A stretch of DNA of 42,320 nucleotides from Oscillospiraceae bacterium (GTDB lineage Bacteria; Bacillota; Clostridia; Oscillospirales; WRJC01), in the NCBI GenBank assembly GCA_009780985.1, contig WQYZ01000014.1, positions 1 through 42,320 on the forward strand. Reading direction: 5' to 3'. The notes below the pieces were generated by a model. The model ran no database searches and was not told the DNA's origin. It was given only the letters and a program-made list of their open reading frames with translations. Position numbers and translations under genes: made by a program. Positions 32,386 to 41,399 of this stretch are shown here, piece by piece. The number at the start of each line of letters is the position of its first letter. Within the stretch, counting starts at the first letter, position 1.

Positions 32386-33660
32386 TTATTCTTTTGTAGT
32401 ATCGTTATTATCTTTGCTATCGTCCGGCGGAACGAACGGAGAATTATTTTGCGGCTGCTCCTGCCGTTCCGGTTGTTGCTGCTGAATTGGGGGCTGTTGT
32501 GTCTGAACTGACTGATGCGGCGTTGGCGCTTGCGTAATCTGAGTCGGATATGCTGGATAAGAAAATGGCTGGGAATTCTGTATATTCGGCATATTTGGTG
32601 TATACGGTATATACATGTTGTAAGTTAATTTCGCAATCGCGTCTCGGTATTTGAAAATCACGATTGAAATCATTATCAGAAACGCGGCTGAGAGAATCAA
32701 ACTTCCGGCAGTTATCGCATCTATTCCAGGAAGCTGCGGAAGCGTCGGCGCAGTGGAATTATATCCGTACGGGAAATAGAAATCTCCATAGATATTACTG
32801 GACTGATTATATTGAGTTATCAGATTATTATAAACCGGCATAAAAATCAGAGACATAACAAGGCTGAATAATGTTCCGGCTGCGCCTATTATGTTGACTA
32901 CCGGGACAAATACGGAAACTTTTTTGCCGGTATTGCCGGTTCTAGCAGTGGCAACAACAGTCTTTATAGTCGATAAAATTTTTGCGTAATATATTATAAC
33001 AAACGCCGCGATACCGCCGAGAATTATAATAACAAATAAAGAAAGAAAGACAATCATGGCGACAGTGCCCGCACCGTTATAGCTCGAAACCGCTGAAGCA
33101 ATTATACCAATCAGGAGAATAAGAAGACCGATTCCAATGACAACGCAGAAAAATACAAGCTGTATTGTAACTACTACTTTGATTATGGAAAGTCCTGTCG
33201 TTTTAATTCCGGTTTGAGATTTATCTTTCGACAAAAGATATGTGAACAACAGTCCCACGCCGATTAACACAGGGATAGCAAAAAATATTAATCCTACGAT
33301 AAGTTGAATTAAGTAAACGGTGTTTGATAAATTGAAAAATATATTTGCGGCGGCGGCTGAGGAATTAACCTGTACGAGTTGTGCAATATAGTCAAAATAT
33401 TTTATAATATACGAGTGAGGATTAAGAATATTTATTAGGCTAAACACGAGCATAGCGGCGTAAACGCATATTGTCGTAAGAAACAATGTTGACGAACCAT
33501 GTTTTTTGAGTAACGATAACGCAGATTGCGAAGTTTGCGCGGTCTGCATATTTTGATTCTGCATAACAGGCTGCCCTACGACGGCAAATCTTTCGCCGCA
33601 TGCGCTGCAAAAAACCGCGCTGTCATCGCTTGGTACGCCGCATTTTGAACAGTATTTCAT
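32386..33660 (-). CDS. Zinc-ribbon polytopic membrane protein, paralogue A
   Basis: A 424-residue protein. The N-terminal zinc ribbon has CSKC (residues 4-7) and CSAC (18-21). A Gln-rich linker follows, then six to seven membrane helices over about residues 50-345, with a loop rich in Tyr, Asn and Ser (YNQSSNIYGDFYFPYGYN). The last 65 residues are Pro/Gln-rich (HQSVQTQQPPIQQQQPERQ). It is paralogous to the next gene upstream in topology and in the block KILSTIKTVVATARTGNTGKK. No catalytic motif is seen. A sensor or scaffold role is a guess. Confidence 0.75.
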   Translation of the reverse strand: MKYCSKCGVPSDDSAVFCSACGERFAVVGQPVMQNQNMQTAQTSQSALSLLKKHGSSTLFLTTICVYAAMLVFSLINILNPHSYIIKYFDYIAQLVQVNSSAAAANIFFNLSNTVYLIQLIVGLIFFAIPVLIGVGLLFTYLLSKDKSQTGIKTTGLSIIKVVVTIQLVFFCVVIGIGLLILLIGIIASAVSSYNGAGTVAMIVFLSLFVIIILGGIAAFVIIYYAKILSTIKTVVATARTGNTGKKVSVFVPVVNIIGAAGTLFSLVMSLIFMPVYNNLITQYNQSSNIYGDFYFPYGYNSTAPTLPQLPGIDAITAGSLILSAAFLIMISIVIFKYRDAIAKLTYNMYIPYTPNMPNIQNSQPFSYPAYPTQITQAPTPHQSVQTQQPPIQQQQPERQEQPQNNSPFVPPDDSKDNNDTTKE

Positions 33661-33683
33661 AAAAATTTCCCCTTTCTTTTTGT

Positions 33684-34658
33684 CTACTGCGGGAATTGTA
33701 TATTGTTGCCTGAATTTTTTAACTGAAAGTCCAGCATTTTGATTTTGCTTCTATATGACGCGAGAGCGACAGATATTACTATCATGAACGCCGCATTTAC
33801 AATAGAAGAAATAACTGTTACGGGACTATGTGAAATACTCAAACCCACAAATGAAACAACCGCGAGTATAAAGTTCATTACGATAACAAACATTGAAATT
33901 TTGGTTTCCGGTTTACCTGTCGATGCGGTCGTCATTATCGATTTTATTGTCGATAAAAGTTTGACGTAATATAATATCAAAAATACTCCGAAGATTATTA
34001 CGCCTATCAAAAGACCTATGCCGATTATGCCCGTCGCTATACCCGCAAAATTAAATCTCGCGCCTGCGTCGCCGGCATACTCTTCTATCGTGGACTCTAT
34101 CGCGCTTCCTGAAACAAGAATTATAAGCGAACCTAAAAAAGCTAACGCCAGAAGTATGCAGTACAGCACAAAATTTATTATATTCATCACTCTGATAGCA
34201 GACAGTCCCGAAATCTTGATATGACCGGTCGAAACATCTTTACACGCCGCATATTGCACCCACATGCCTATGCAGATTACGACAGGACCGATTGATGATA
34301 CAAACGCACTAAAAGAGTTTATTCCGCCAATAGTATGATTAATATTCGGAGAAACATCAGCCGCGGGTATAAAAATATTTATCAACTTTAACAGCACCGT
34401 AACGGAAAACAGGATAACCGCAGCGAGAAATAACGGCGACGCGCCGATTTGCCTGATTAACTTAATTACCGGATTGGAAGCCATCATTTGCGAATACGAT
34501 ATCGGGGGCTGATTGCCGTACTGATTGTTTTGATTGGACTCCTGAACCTGTTGAACTGGTTGAATCGGTTGGGCAGGCTGGTCGAATTTCTGCCCGCATT
34601 CGACGCAGAAAGTCGCGGAGTCATTGTTTTCTTTGCCGCATTTTGCACAAATTTTCAT
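33684..34658 (-). CDS. Zinc-ribbon polytopic membrane protein, paralogue B
   Basis: A 324-residue protein with an N-terminal zinc ribbon (CAKC, CVEC), a Gln/Pro linker with repeats (QPAQPIQPVQQVQ) and six or so membrane helices from about residue 72 to 310. The segment YVKLLSTIKSIMTTASTGKPETK matches the equivalent segment of paralogue A, placing both in one family. It lacks A's C-terminal Pro/Gln tail. AAAGGAG precedes the ATG, and a consensus-like promoter lies 70-100 bases upstream. The 23-base gap to paralogue A indicates one operon. Confidence 0.75.
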   Translation of the reverse strand: MKICAKCGKENNDSATFCVECGQKFDQPAQPIQPVQQVQESNQNNQYGNQPPISYSQMMASNPVIKLIRQIGASPLFLAAVILFSVTVLLKLINIFIPAADVSPNINHTIGGINSFSAFVSSIGPVVICIGMWVQYAACKDVSTGHIKISGLSAIRVMNIINFVLYCILLALAFLGSLIILVSGSAIESTIEEYAGDAGARFNFAGIATGIIGIGLLIGVIIFGVFLILYYVKLLSTIKSIMTTASTGKPETKISMFVIVMNFILAVVSFVGLSISHSPVTVISSIVNAAFMIVISVALASYRSKIKMLDFQLKNSGNNIQFPQ

Positions 34659-34730
34659 AAAAAATCTCCTTTTGTGATTATGTAGTTATTTAACAAAATA
34701 TAAACAAAAAATTCAAAAATCGACATAAAT

Positions 34731-34759
34731 ATAATACACTATATAGAAGAAATTGTCAA
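34731..34759 (-). promoter_or_regulatory. Sigma-A promoter of the zinc-ribbon operon
   Basis: On the minus strand TTGACA (34759-34754), 17 bp and TATTAT (34736-34731). Five of six -10 bases match the consensus. Confidence 0.8.
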
Positions 34760-35079
34760 GTAAAATTTTTAATTTTGATTAGATTATACGAAAAAATATG
34801 TGTTAATAGAAAGTTTTTATTTAATATGAATTCTGTGCATATTTATATGGTATCATATAAATTCACATATATTTATGCATAAAACGCGTATACACAGGGG
34901 GAATGCAATTCTTCTGTGTTAATCTGTTATGTCCGGATTTTATCCAGGATACGTATAGTTACAAAAAAATAAATATTTTAATTTCTAAAATATGACACAC
35001 TGCTGTCAGATTAACTGTGATATAATATCAATGTTCAAAAATTTCGCGGAACATAAAGGGGATGAAATAAATAAGTATT
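34760..35079 (+). promoter_or_regulatory. Divergent intergenic region with hairpin, inverted repeat and extended -10
   Basis: No gene is seen. A hairpin is formed by ACACAG/CTGTGT with an inner GAAT/ATTC (34892-34919). TGACA-N6-TGTCA (34993-35008) lies just upstream of an extended -10, TGATATAAT (35018-35026), with no good -35. The inverted repeat occupies the -35 position and could bind an activator or repressor of the nucleotidyltransferase gene. Confidence 0.45.
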
Positions 35080-36018
35080 ATGAACGGGGAAGAAAAAACA
35101 AAAATCAACGAAGCCGAAGTAAATGAAGTCACTGAACGCTATCTTAAAGCGGTTGATGATTTTATCGAAAAAGCCAAAAGAGATGTAAACGTTATCGCCG
35201 TAGTTGTTATGGGAAGCCTCACAAACGACGTAGTATGGGAGAAAAGCGACATCGACGCGACTGTTGTTGTGCGCGATCAGACAATTAAAGTGCATGAGTT
35301 TTGTCTTGACGCCGACGGTATTGTCTTGAATATGCACATCCAGGAACGAACCGAATTTGTGCGCTCTCTCGAAAGAAGGGGAAGCGGGAATTTTATGTCG
35401 CGGGCGCAGGTTATGTTCACGAAAGACGACAGCATAACTCAAATGGTCGAGCAAAACAAAGAGTTGGGAGAGCGGGACGCCCAGCTTGCCGCGATGTTTG
35501 CGGCAATGGACGCCGTATATTTTATCGAAAAGGCCGAAAAGTGGCTCTATGTCAAGAAAGATTATACATACTGCCGGTATTATATCGTGAAAATTGCGGA
35601 GGCTATCGCGAATTTAGAGATATATTTAGCGAAAGAATTTCCGACGCGCGAAGTTATTCAGAGGGCGCAGATTTTAAATCCTAAATTAATACAGAAATTT
35701 TATAATTACCCTATGAGCCGTGAACTCACAGAAGATGAGCTTAAAAAACTTTTGCAGGAAGCCGACGATTATCTGATGAGCCATATGGATTACATATCAG
35801 AGCCGGTTCTTGAATTCTTGGAAGACGGGGAAATAAAAAGCGTCATGATGTTCCAGCGTCAGTTTCATGCCGGGGGTCATATTTTCGTGCATCTTCTCGA
35901 ATATTTCGCTCAGAAAGGCATAATCGAAAAAGTGAGCGAGACAATCAGAATAACGCCGAAAAGCCGCCCGAGTTTCGAGGAAATCGCGTTTATGTCAACC
36001 AAAAATATAAGTATATAA
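35080..36018 (+). CDS. Nucleotidyltransferase-domain protein
   Basis: A 312-residue protein. Residues 15-110 form a pol-beta-type nucleotidyltransferase: VVVMGSLTNDV then the metal motif KSDIDATVVV (GS...SDID), with a third acid in LDADGIVLNMHI. The C-terminal 180 residues are helical (WLYVKKDYTYCRYYIVKIAE; EYFAQKGIIEK), like the helical domain of kanamycin nucleotidyltransferase-type enzymes. The substrate is not determinable. The ribosome-binding site (AAAGGGG, 35055-35061) is 18 bases from ATG 35080 but 9 from an in-frame ATA at 35071, so the start is uncertain by three codons. Confidence 0.8.
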   Translation: MNGEEKTKINEAEVNEVTERYLKAVDDFIEKAKRDVNVIAVVVMGSLTNDVVWEKSDIDATVVVRDQTIKVHEFCLDADGIVLNMHIQERTEFVRSLERRGSGNFMSRAQVMFTKDDSITQMVEQNKELGERDAQLAAMFAAMDAVYFIEKAEKWLYVKKDYTYCRYYIVKIAEAIANLEIYLAKEFPTREVIQRAQILNPKLIQKFYNYPMSRELTEDELKKLLQEADDYLMSHMDYISEPVLEFLEDGEIKSVMMFQRQFHAGGHIFVHLLEYFAQKGIIEKVSETIRITPKSRPSFEEIAFMSTKNISI

Positions 36019-36102
36019 ATATATAAAATTTTAATTTATAATTTGAATTTTATAGAATATATAATAAAAAAACAGAAAATAAGGAGTAAAAAAGTTAAGT
36101 TT

Positions 36103-36450
36103 ATGATAACATGTGTTAATAAGGAATGTCAAAACTTCGGACAGGAATTAGACGATAACATAGAAGTATGTCCCATATGCGGCACAAAAACGGAACAGTC
36201 CAAAACCAAAAAAGGCGGCAGTTCCGCTACCAACTTGGGCATAGTATGCTGTCTTGCGGCTTTAGTGGGCGCAGTTATATTCTGGTTTTCCTACGGCTTT
36301 GTTATGTGGATAGGAGTCGCCGTTACAGTTGCGAGTGTGGTTGTCGCTTTTATCAGTAAAAAGTTATTCGCGATTATCTTTACAATTATATGCGTAGCGG
36401 CTATAATTTTATTGGAAATAGCGTTAATTACGGGTCTTATCGTCTGGTAA
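36103..36450 (+). CDS. Small zinc-ribbon membrane protein
   Basis: A 115-residue protein. CVNKEC (residues 4-9) and CPIC form a zinc ribbon; a basic, Gly/Ser linker follows (KTKKGGSSATN), then two to three membrane helices at about residues 45-110. ATG 36103 is chosen as the first Met of the ribbon. AAGGAG lies 16 bases upstream, which is long; the open frame continues upstream without a good start. No function is known. A perfect 12-bp inverted repeat follows the stop. Confidence 0.65.
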   Translation: MITCVNKECQNFGQELDDNIEVCPICGTKTEQSKTKKGGSSATNLGIVCCLAALVGAVIFWFSYGFVMWIGVAVTVASVVVAFISKKLFAIIFTIICVAAIILLEIALITGLIVW

Positions 36451-36472
36451 TTGCTAAAATGCGGGAAATATA

Positions 36473-36498
36473 GTCATAGGAGCGTCCGCTCCTATGAC
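36473..36498. repeat. Palindromic hairpin, TAGGAGCG type
   Basis: GTCATAGGAGCG (36473-36484) is the exact reverse complement of 36487-36498, with only two bases between. No U-tract follows. It resembles the intergenic palindromes with GTAGGG ends but is shorter. Confidence 0.7.
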
Positions 36499-36575
36499 TG
36501 AATCCGCGTGCCCTTATAAAATAATTTTCGAAAAAATAAAAAATATATAAAACATAAAAAGAGGATAAGAATTTT

Positions 36576-39497
36576 ATGGAAAATAGCGCAAGTGCTGTAA
36601 ATACTCATGCCGCGACTGCTATGGCGAGAACAGAAATAGAAATCATCGGGGCAAGACAAAATAATTTAAAAAATATATCGGTCAATATACCGAGAGACAA
36701 ATTAACTGTCATAACCGGAGTTTCAGGCTCCGGTAAATCATCTCTCGCTTTTGATATAGTCTACGGCGAAGCGCAGAGAAGGTTTTTGGAATCTATATCA
36801 AACTTCGCGAAGAGCAGAATAAATCAGGTCAAAAAGGCGAAAGTAGACTTCGTAAGGGGACTTTCCCCGGTTATCGCAATCGAACAGAAAAAAGGCAACT
36901 CAAATCCCCGTTCGACCGTCGGCACAGTCACAGATATAAACGATTACATAAGATTGCTGTTTGCGACTGCCGGAGTGGGAAAATGCCCCATATGCTCTCA
37001 TCCATTAAAGCCGGTTTCCGCCGCCCAGATAGCCGAACACGCCTCGTCCTCGCTCGAACCGGGAACAGTTATCGAGCTCCGCGCCCCGATTTTTAAAATC
37101 TACGGCGAGGAATGGGGCTATCTCTTAGATAAAATGCGCGGCAAAGGTTATAAATATGTGAAAATTGATGGAGAATCCGTAAACCTTTCGGATAAAGTTG
37201 AACTTGATGAAAACAAAGATTATAATATCGAGGTTATAATAGACACGTTTACGATAAGCCCTAATATATATATGCAGATTGCAAAGTCTATAGAAGCGGC
37301 GACGGTTTCAATAGACGACGATATTTCCATAAAAGTTGAAGTCACAAAAGGCGACGTCCCCGAGAATTTCTACAAAGATTTCGAGTGCTGTCCGGAACAT
37401 CACTTTATTCTGTGCGAACTTCAGGCGTTTTATTTCTCGTTTAATATCGGCTCAAATGCATGTCACACATGCCAGGGGATAGGCAGGTCGCATGTTGTCG
37501 AACCGAGGTTTTTAATCGTCGCGCCTGAAAAAAGCATTATGAAAGGCGGATTGAAATCCATGATTTTCAATACGGCAAGCAAAGACAGCCACAGAGGTTC
37601 GATTATGTACAGTCTCGCCAAACATTTCGGGTTCAGTCTTGACACCCCGATAAACGAACTGTCAAAAGATGCGCTGGACGTTATATTTTACGGAAGCAAA
37701 GGCGAAGTGATTGAGTGGCTTCAGCCGCCGTTCGCTAAAAAACGCAGCTGGATAGTCGGAAGAAAATGGGCGTATGGCGGGATTGTACACGATATAGAAT
37801 CATGGTACAGGAATTTTGTCAGGAAGTCCGTCGCGGAGCAGTCGTTTGAGCCGGGATTTGTGCAGGAAACCATGATAGAGAAAACTTGTCCCGAGTGTAA
37901 CGGCGCGCGTCTGAAAAAGCAGAGGCTTGCCGTCACAGTCGGCGGAAAAAACATAGACGAGCTCGCGAGAATGCAGCTTCCGGATTTGGTTGAATTTCTG
38001 AACGGCTTGACTTTTGACGTAAACGTCGCGGATGTTGCAAAGAGCATAATCAACGAGCTGAACGCGCGGCTGATTCTATTGATAGACATAGGTTTGCATT
38101 ATCTGTCTTTAGCCAGAAGAAGCGACACTATATCCGGCGGGGAAATGCAGAGGATAAAGATGTCCACGCAGATTTCGAGCGAGCTTATGGGGATGCTGTA
38201 TATCATGGACGAGCCGAGCATAGGGCTTCATGCCCGCGATTCCATCAGAGTTATCCAGACAATGAAGAAATTGCGCGACTTGGGAAACACTGTAATAGTC
38301 GTCGAACACGACGTCGAAACTATGAAAAACTCCGATTATATGATTGAAATCGGTCCCGGACCCGGCGTTCACGGGGGGAATATAATCGCTTGCGGAACCT
38401 ATAAGGATATAATGAACTGTAAGGAATCCGTCACGGGACAGTATCTGTCGGGAGAAAAATTTATCCCGACGCCGTCAAAACGCCGTCCGGGCAACGATAA
38501 ATATATATCTATTTACGGCGCAAAAGAGAATAACCTGAAGAATATAGACGTGGAAATACCTCTTGGCACATTTGTGTGCATAACAGGGGTTTCGGGTTCG
38601 GGGAAAAGCACGCTTATAAACGAAGTGCTGTTTAAGGAGCTTGAAATAATGAAGAAAGGCGCGAGAATAGTCGCAGGCGCGCACGATCATATACTCGGCG
38701 TGGAAAATGTAACAAACGTCATAAATATCGACCAGAGCCCGATAGGGCGCGGAAGCAAGTCGAATCCCGCGACTTATATTGGCATATACGACAAAATCAG
38801 AGATATATACGCCGAAACGGAAGAAGCCGTAAAACGCGGCTATCGTGCGCTCGACTTCTCGCTCACTCATTCCGGAGGCGTGCGGTGCGAGCATTGTACG
38901 GGCGACGGCATACTTGTCACAAATTTACAGTTTATGGCGGATATTGAGACAGTCTGCCCCGTGTGCAAGGGCGAAAGATTCTGTCAGGAAGGCTTGGAAG
39001 TCAAATATCACGGCAAGAGTATAGCCGACGTTTTGAATATGACTACAGAAGAAGCGCTCGATTTTTTCGAAGACGTGCGGTATCTGAAGCATAAACTCGG
39101 CATTATGAACGACTTGGGGCTGGGATATATAACTCTGGGACAAAGCTCGACGACTTTATCCGGCGGCGAAGCGCAGAGAGTCAAACTCGCGTACGAGCTT
39201 GCAAAAATCAAGCGCGGGGTGCATAACGTCTATATATTGGACGAACCTACAACGGGTCTGCACTTATCGGATATACAGAAACTTCTGCAATGCTTATACA
39301 GATTGGTGGATAACGGACATACGGTTATAGTCATTGAGCACAATCTTGATGTTATAAAATGCGCCGACTATATCATCGATATGGGTCCTGAGGGCGGCAA
39401 CGGCGGCGGATACGTTGTAGCGTCGGGAACACCTGAAGATATAGTCAGGTGTAAGCAGTCATATACGGGGAAATATCTGAGGGAATATATAGAATAA
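36576..39497 (+). CDS. UvrA-family ABC excinuclease subunit (UvrA paralogue)
   Basis: A 973-residue double ABC ATPase. First P-loop GVSGSGKS at 48-55; the NPRSTVGTVTDINDYIRLLF block and CPIC zinc pair follow. A UvrB-interaction-like region is present (YLLDKMRGKGYKYVKIDGE). The insertion domain has CHTCQGIG and CPECNGARL zinc sites. Signature ISGGEMQRI and YIMDEPSIGLH close the first ATPase half; a second P-loop, GVSGSGKS, a second zinc site (RCEHCTGDG, CPVCKGERF), TLSGGEAQRV and YILDEPTTGLH follow. In nucleotide excision repair UvrA loads UvrB at lesions. The sequence departs from the canonical form in places (SNFAKSRINQVKKAKVD for the usual SAYARQFL block; QKKGNSNPRS for QKTTS.NPRS), so I call it a paralogue. 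GAGG lies 11 bases before the ATG. Confidence 0.88.
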   Translation: MENSASAVNTHAATAMARTEIEIIGARQNNLKNISVNIPRDKLTVITGVSGSGKSSLAFDIVYGEAQRRFLESISNFAKSRINQVKKAKVDFVRGLSPVIAIEQKKGNSNPRSTVGTVTDINDYIRLLFATAGVGKCPICSHPLKPVSAAQIAEHASSSLEPGTVIELRAPIFKIYGEEWGYLLDKMRGKGYKYVKIDGESVNLSDKVELDENKDYNIEVIIDTFTISPNIYMQIAKSIEAATVSIDDDISIKVEVTKGDVPENFYKDFECCPEHHFILCELQAFYFSFNIGSNACHTCQGIGRSHVVEPRFLIVAPEKSIMKGGLKSMIFNTASKDSHRGSIMYSLAKHFGFSLDTPINELSKDALDVIFYGSKGEVIEWLQPPFAKKRSWIVGRKWAYGGIVHDIESWYRNFVRKSVAEQSFEPGFVQETMIEKTCPECNGARLKKQRLAVTVGGKNIDELARMQLPDLVEFLNGLTFDVNVADVAKSIINELNARLILLIDIGLHYLSLARRSDTISGGEMQRIKMSTQISSELMGMLYIMDEPSIGLHARDSIRVIQTMKKLRDLGNTVIVVEHDVETMKNSDYMIEIGPGPGVHGGNIIACGTYKDIMNCKESVTGQYLSGEKFIPTPSKRRPGNDKYISIYGAKENNLKNIDVEIPLGTFVCITGVSGSGKSTLINEVLFKELEIMKKGARIVAGAHDHILGVENVTNVINIDQSPIGRGSKSNPATYIGIYDKIRDIYAETEEAVKRGYRALDFSLTHSGGVRCEHCTGDGILVTNLQFMADIETVCPVCKGERFCQEGLEVKYHGKSIADVLNMTTEEALDFFEDVRYLKHKLGIMNDLGLGYITLGQSSTTLSGGEAQRVKLAYELAKIKRGVHNVYILDEPTTGLHLSDIQKLLQCLYRLVDNGHTVIVIEHNLDVIKCADYIIDMGPEGGNGGGYVVASGTPEDIVRCKQSYTGKYLREYIE

Positions 39498-39521
39498 TGC
39501 GCGGGAATACGCGATGATTTT

Positions 39522-39597
39522 GTAGGGGCGGCAATCTGCCGCCCGCGATTTTGTGACGGCGACGGGATTTTTCGCTAAGCCCTCTTTTGAAAGAGGG
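39522..39597. repeat. Palindromic intergenic element 4 plus CCCTCTTT hairpin
   Basis: GTAGGGGCGGCA begins at 39522; GGGCGGCA (39526-39533) pairs with TGCCGCCC (39537-39544). Then CCCTCTTT (39580-39587) pairs with AAAGAGGG (39590-39597). Both lie in the 245-base gap before the broken sigma gene, in which I see no coding sequence. Confidence 0.65.
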
Positions 39598-39742
39598 TGG
39601 CGCGCAAATTGTTACGTTAAATAAAATTTTTGGATTTTGAAAAATTCCCCCAAAAGCCTCTAACCTTTCTTTGCGAAAAAAGACTATATATACAAATATT
39701 TATTGTACAATAATATTTAATTAATATTCAAGGTAAAAGTTC

Positions 39743-40266
39743 ATGAACGGCAAAAATGCTGAAATAAAAAAAGAATTTATTGAATCTTTAACAGACGGCG
39801 GAATGATTGACAATATTTTCGGATATGCTTATAAGCGGTGTTTTTCAAAATATGAAGCCGAGGATTTGTGTCAGGAAATCATAACCGAAATTCTGCTTGC
39901 CCTGCAAAACGGCGGGAATATAGCAAATCTTAACGCGTATATATGGCAGATAGCGCACAATAATATATAAACCATGTCAACAGGCAAAAACGGACACAGG
40001 CAAATTTCTGCGTTTTAGACCCCGCTGTAAATTACAACGTTGAAATGGAGGGCGATATATTGGAGCGTATTGTGGATGCTGAAAATCTGGCGAAAATAAA
40101 ACGCGAAATCGCGTCGCTGCCTGAGATATACGGCAAAGTTATGGTCATGTATTATCTTGACGAACTGTCTATAGCTGAGATTGCAAAACGTCTCAATATA
40201 CCCGAAAACAGAGTAAAACAACGGCTTTTCGCCGCAAGAGAAAAAATACGGAAAGAGGTTTTTAAA
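39743..40266 (+). pseudogene. ECF/sigma-70 family sigma factor, broken
   Basis: The first frame (39743-39970) gives sigma region 2: MIDNIFGYAYKRCFSKYEAE, DLCQEIITEILLAL and LNAYIWQIAHN, then stops at TAA 39968. The next 14 codons (TMSTGKNGHRQISAF) continue in that frame, and the frame is lost in a TTTT run at 40013-40016. One extra T there would lead into DPAVNYNVEMEGDILERI and region 4: IKREIASLPEIYGKVMVMYYLDEL, SIAEIAKRLNIPENRVKQRL (HTH), FAAREKIRKEV. So there is one nonsense codon and one single-base deletion. Region 4 remains open and runs in frame into the methyltransferase. It is a decayed gene, unless both lesions are assembly errors. Confidence 0.75.
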
Positions 40267-41160
40267 GTGAGTGAAAATCAGCAAAATCAGCAAAAACAAA
40301 TAAATAAAGCAAAACAAGCTATGCAAGACCCAAAATTGTACGACTTATGGTTTAATTTTATGTACGGTTATGGTTACGATGAAGATTACGGAAATCAACA
40401 GGAAGATGTCAACTTGCTGCTCTCACTTATCGGAAACGGGCAAAAAAATATATTAGAAGCCTGCTGCGGAACAGGTCGCGTCCTTGTGCCGCTTGCCGAA
40501 GCGGGGCATAATATGACGGGATTTGACTGTCAAGTCGGAATGTTGGCGTGCTTGTATGAAAAAGCTAAAAGGCTTGTGAACGCAAAATATTATTATGCGG
40601 ACGCAATCAAAAGCGACTGGGGCAGTAATTTTGACGTTGTTATTATAGCCTGCAACACAATACAAAATATTGACGAACCTGTGATTATAAGCGACTCAGA
40701 AGAATATAAAGAAGCACAAAAGACGTTCATAAGTAAATCTGCAAAAGCATTGAAACAAGGCGGGCATTTATTTTTTACGTTCGATTTACATGCCAATCCG
40801 CAGGAATACTGGAATTGCGCCCCAAGTGAAGAGTATTTTATTGACACTGCAAATATCGACATGAGCCATGAAAATCCTGACATATTTGGCGTACGCAGCC
40901 GGTCTGTCAGCGGCGGGTATCAGTACGATGCAAAAACACAAATAGCGCATGGTATTTACCGGCGCATAACTTTATTCCCGAAAGGGGAAAGAAATGTTAG
41001 TGACGACCCGTGGTATCAACGTCTTCTTACACTCGGGGAGGTTCACGAATGGCTGGCTGACAGCGGATTTGAAATAGAACAGGAATATAACGGGTATCAC
41101 AAAGAGCCTATTAAGGAAAATCAATTTAATAATGTTGTAATCTGGGCAAGAAAAATTTAA
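40267..41160 (+). CDS. Class I SAM-dependent methyltransferase downstream of the sigma remnant
   Basis: A 297-residue protein if started at GTG 40267, which has AGAGG (40254-40258) exactly 8 bases upstream. The open frame reaches back to 40045 through sigma region 4, so a fused product is also possible. A Gln/Asn/Lys-rich N-terminus (SENQQNQQKQINKAKQA) precedes the core: motif I ILEACCGTGRVLVPLAEAG, acidic GFDCQ, FDVVIIACNTIQNI and LKQGGHLFFTFDLHANP. C-terminal part: YRRITLFPKGERN, LLTLGEVHEWLADSGFEIEQE and VVIWARK, as in Methyltransf_25-type enzymes. The substrate is unknown. A strong terminator follows. Confidence 0.8.
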   Translation: MSENQQNQQKQINKAKQAMQDPKLYDLWFNFMYGYGYDEDYGNQQEDVNLLLSLIGNGQKNILEACCGTGRVLVPLAEAGHNMTGFDCQVGMLACLYEKAKRLVNAKYYYADAIKSDWGSNFDVVIIACNTIQNIDEPVIISDSEEYKEAQKTFISKSAKALKQGGHLFFTFDLHANPQEYWNCAPSEEYFIDTANIDMSHENPDIFGVRSRSVSGGYQYDAKTQIAHGIYRRITLFPKGERNVSDDPWYQRLLTLGEVHEWLADSGFEIEQEYNGYHKEPIKENQFNNVVIWARKI

Positions 41161-41200
41161 ATTTATAATTCGATATATAATAATTATAGAACAGATATAA

Positions 41201-41232
41201 GACGGCGGTTGATATAAACCGCCGTCTTTTTT
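41201..41232 (+). terminator. Intrinsic terminator after the methyltransferase
   Basis: GACGGCGGTT (41201-41210) and AACCGCCGTC (41217-41226) form a perfect 10-bp stem with a GATATA loop, followed by T6 (41227-41232). Confidence 0.92.
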
Positions 41233-41239
41233 GTCTTTC

Positions 41240-41254
41240 ATAAACCGGGTTTAT
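41240..41254. promoter_or_regulatory. 15-bp palindrome upstream of dpaA
   Basis: ATAAACC-G-GGTTTAT is a perfect inverted repeat 8 bases after the terminator and about 145 bases before dpaA. It is a candidate protein-binding site. CATATATTA at 41296-41304 resembles a sigma-K -10 (CATANNNTA), but I found no -35 at the proper spacing. Confidence 0.35.
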
Positions 41255-41399
41255 AACCTCTCAATAATTTATAACATATAATGTTTATAGAGATACATAT
41301 ATTATTTTCCGCAATAATTATATGTAATATCTGTAATTATAAAATAATTTTTAATTTAAAACCAACCTAAAGTGTAAATTAATAGGAGGAAAATCGTAT

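Noticed and set aside
40045-41160. A genuine sigma-methyltransferase fusion protein as the primary call
   Set aside because: A well-placed AGAGG/GTG start at 40267 and the upstream frameshift make a separate methyltransferase behind a decayed sigma gene more likely.
41296-41304. Sigma-K -10 element (CATATATTA) for dpaA
   Set aside because: No -35 AC element lies at the required 16-17-bp spacing, and the region is so AT-rich that chance matches are expected.
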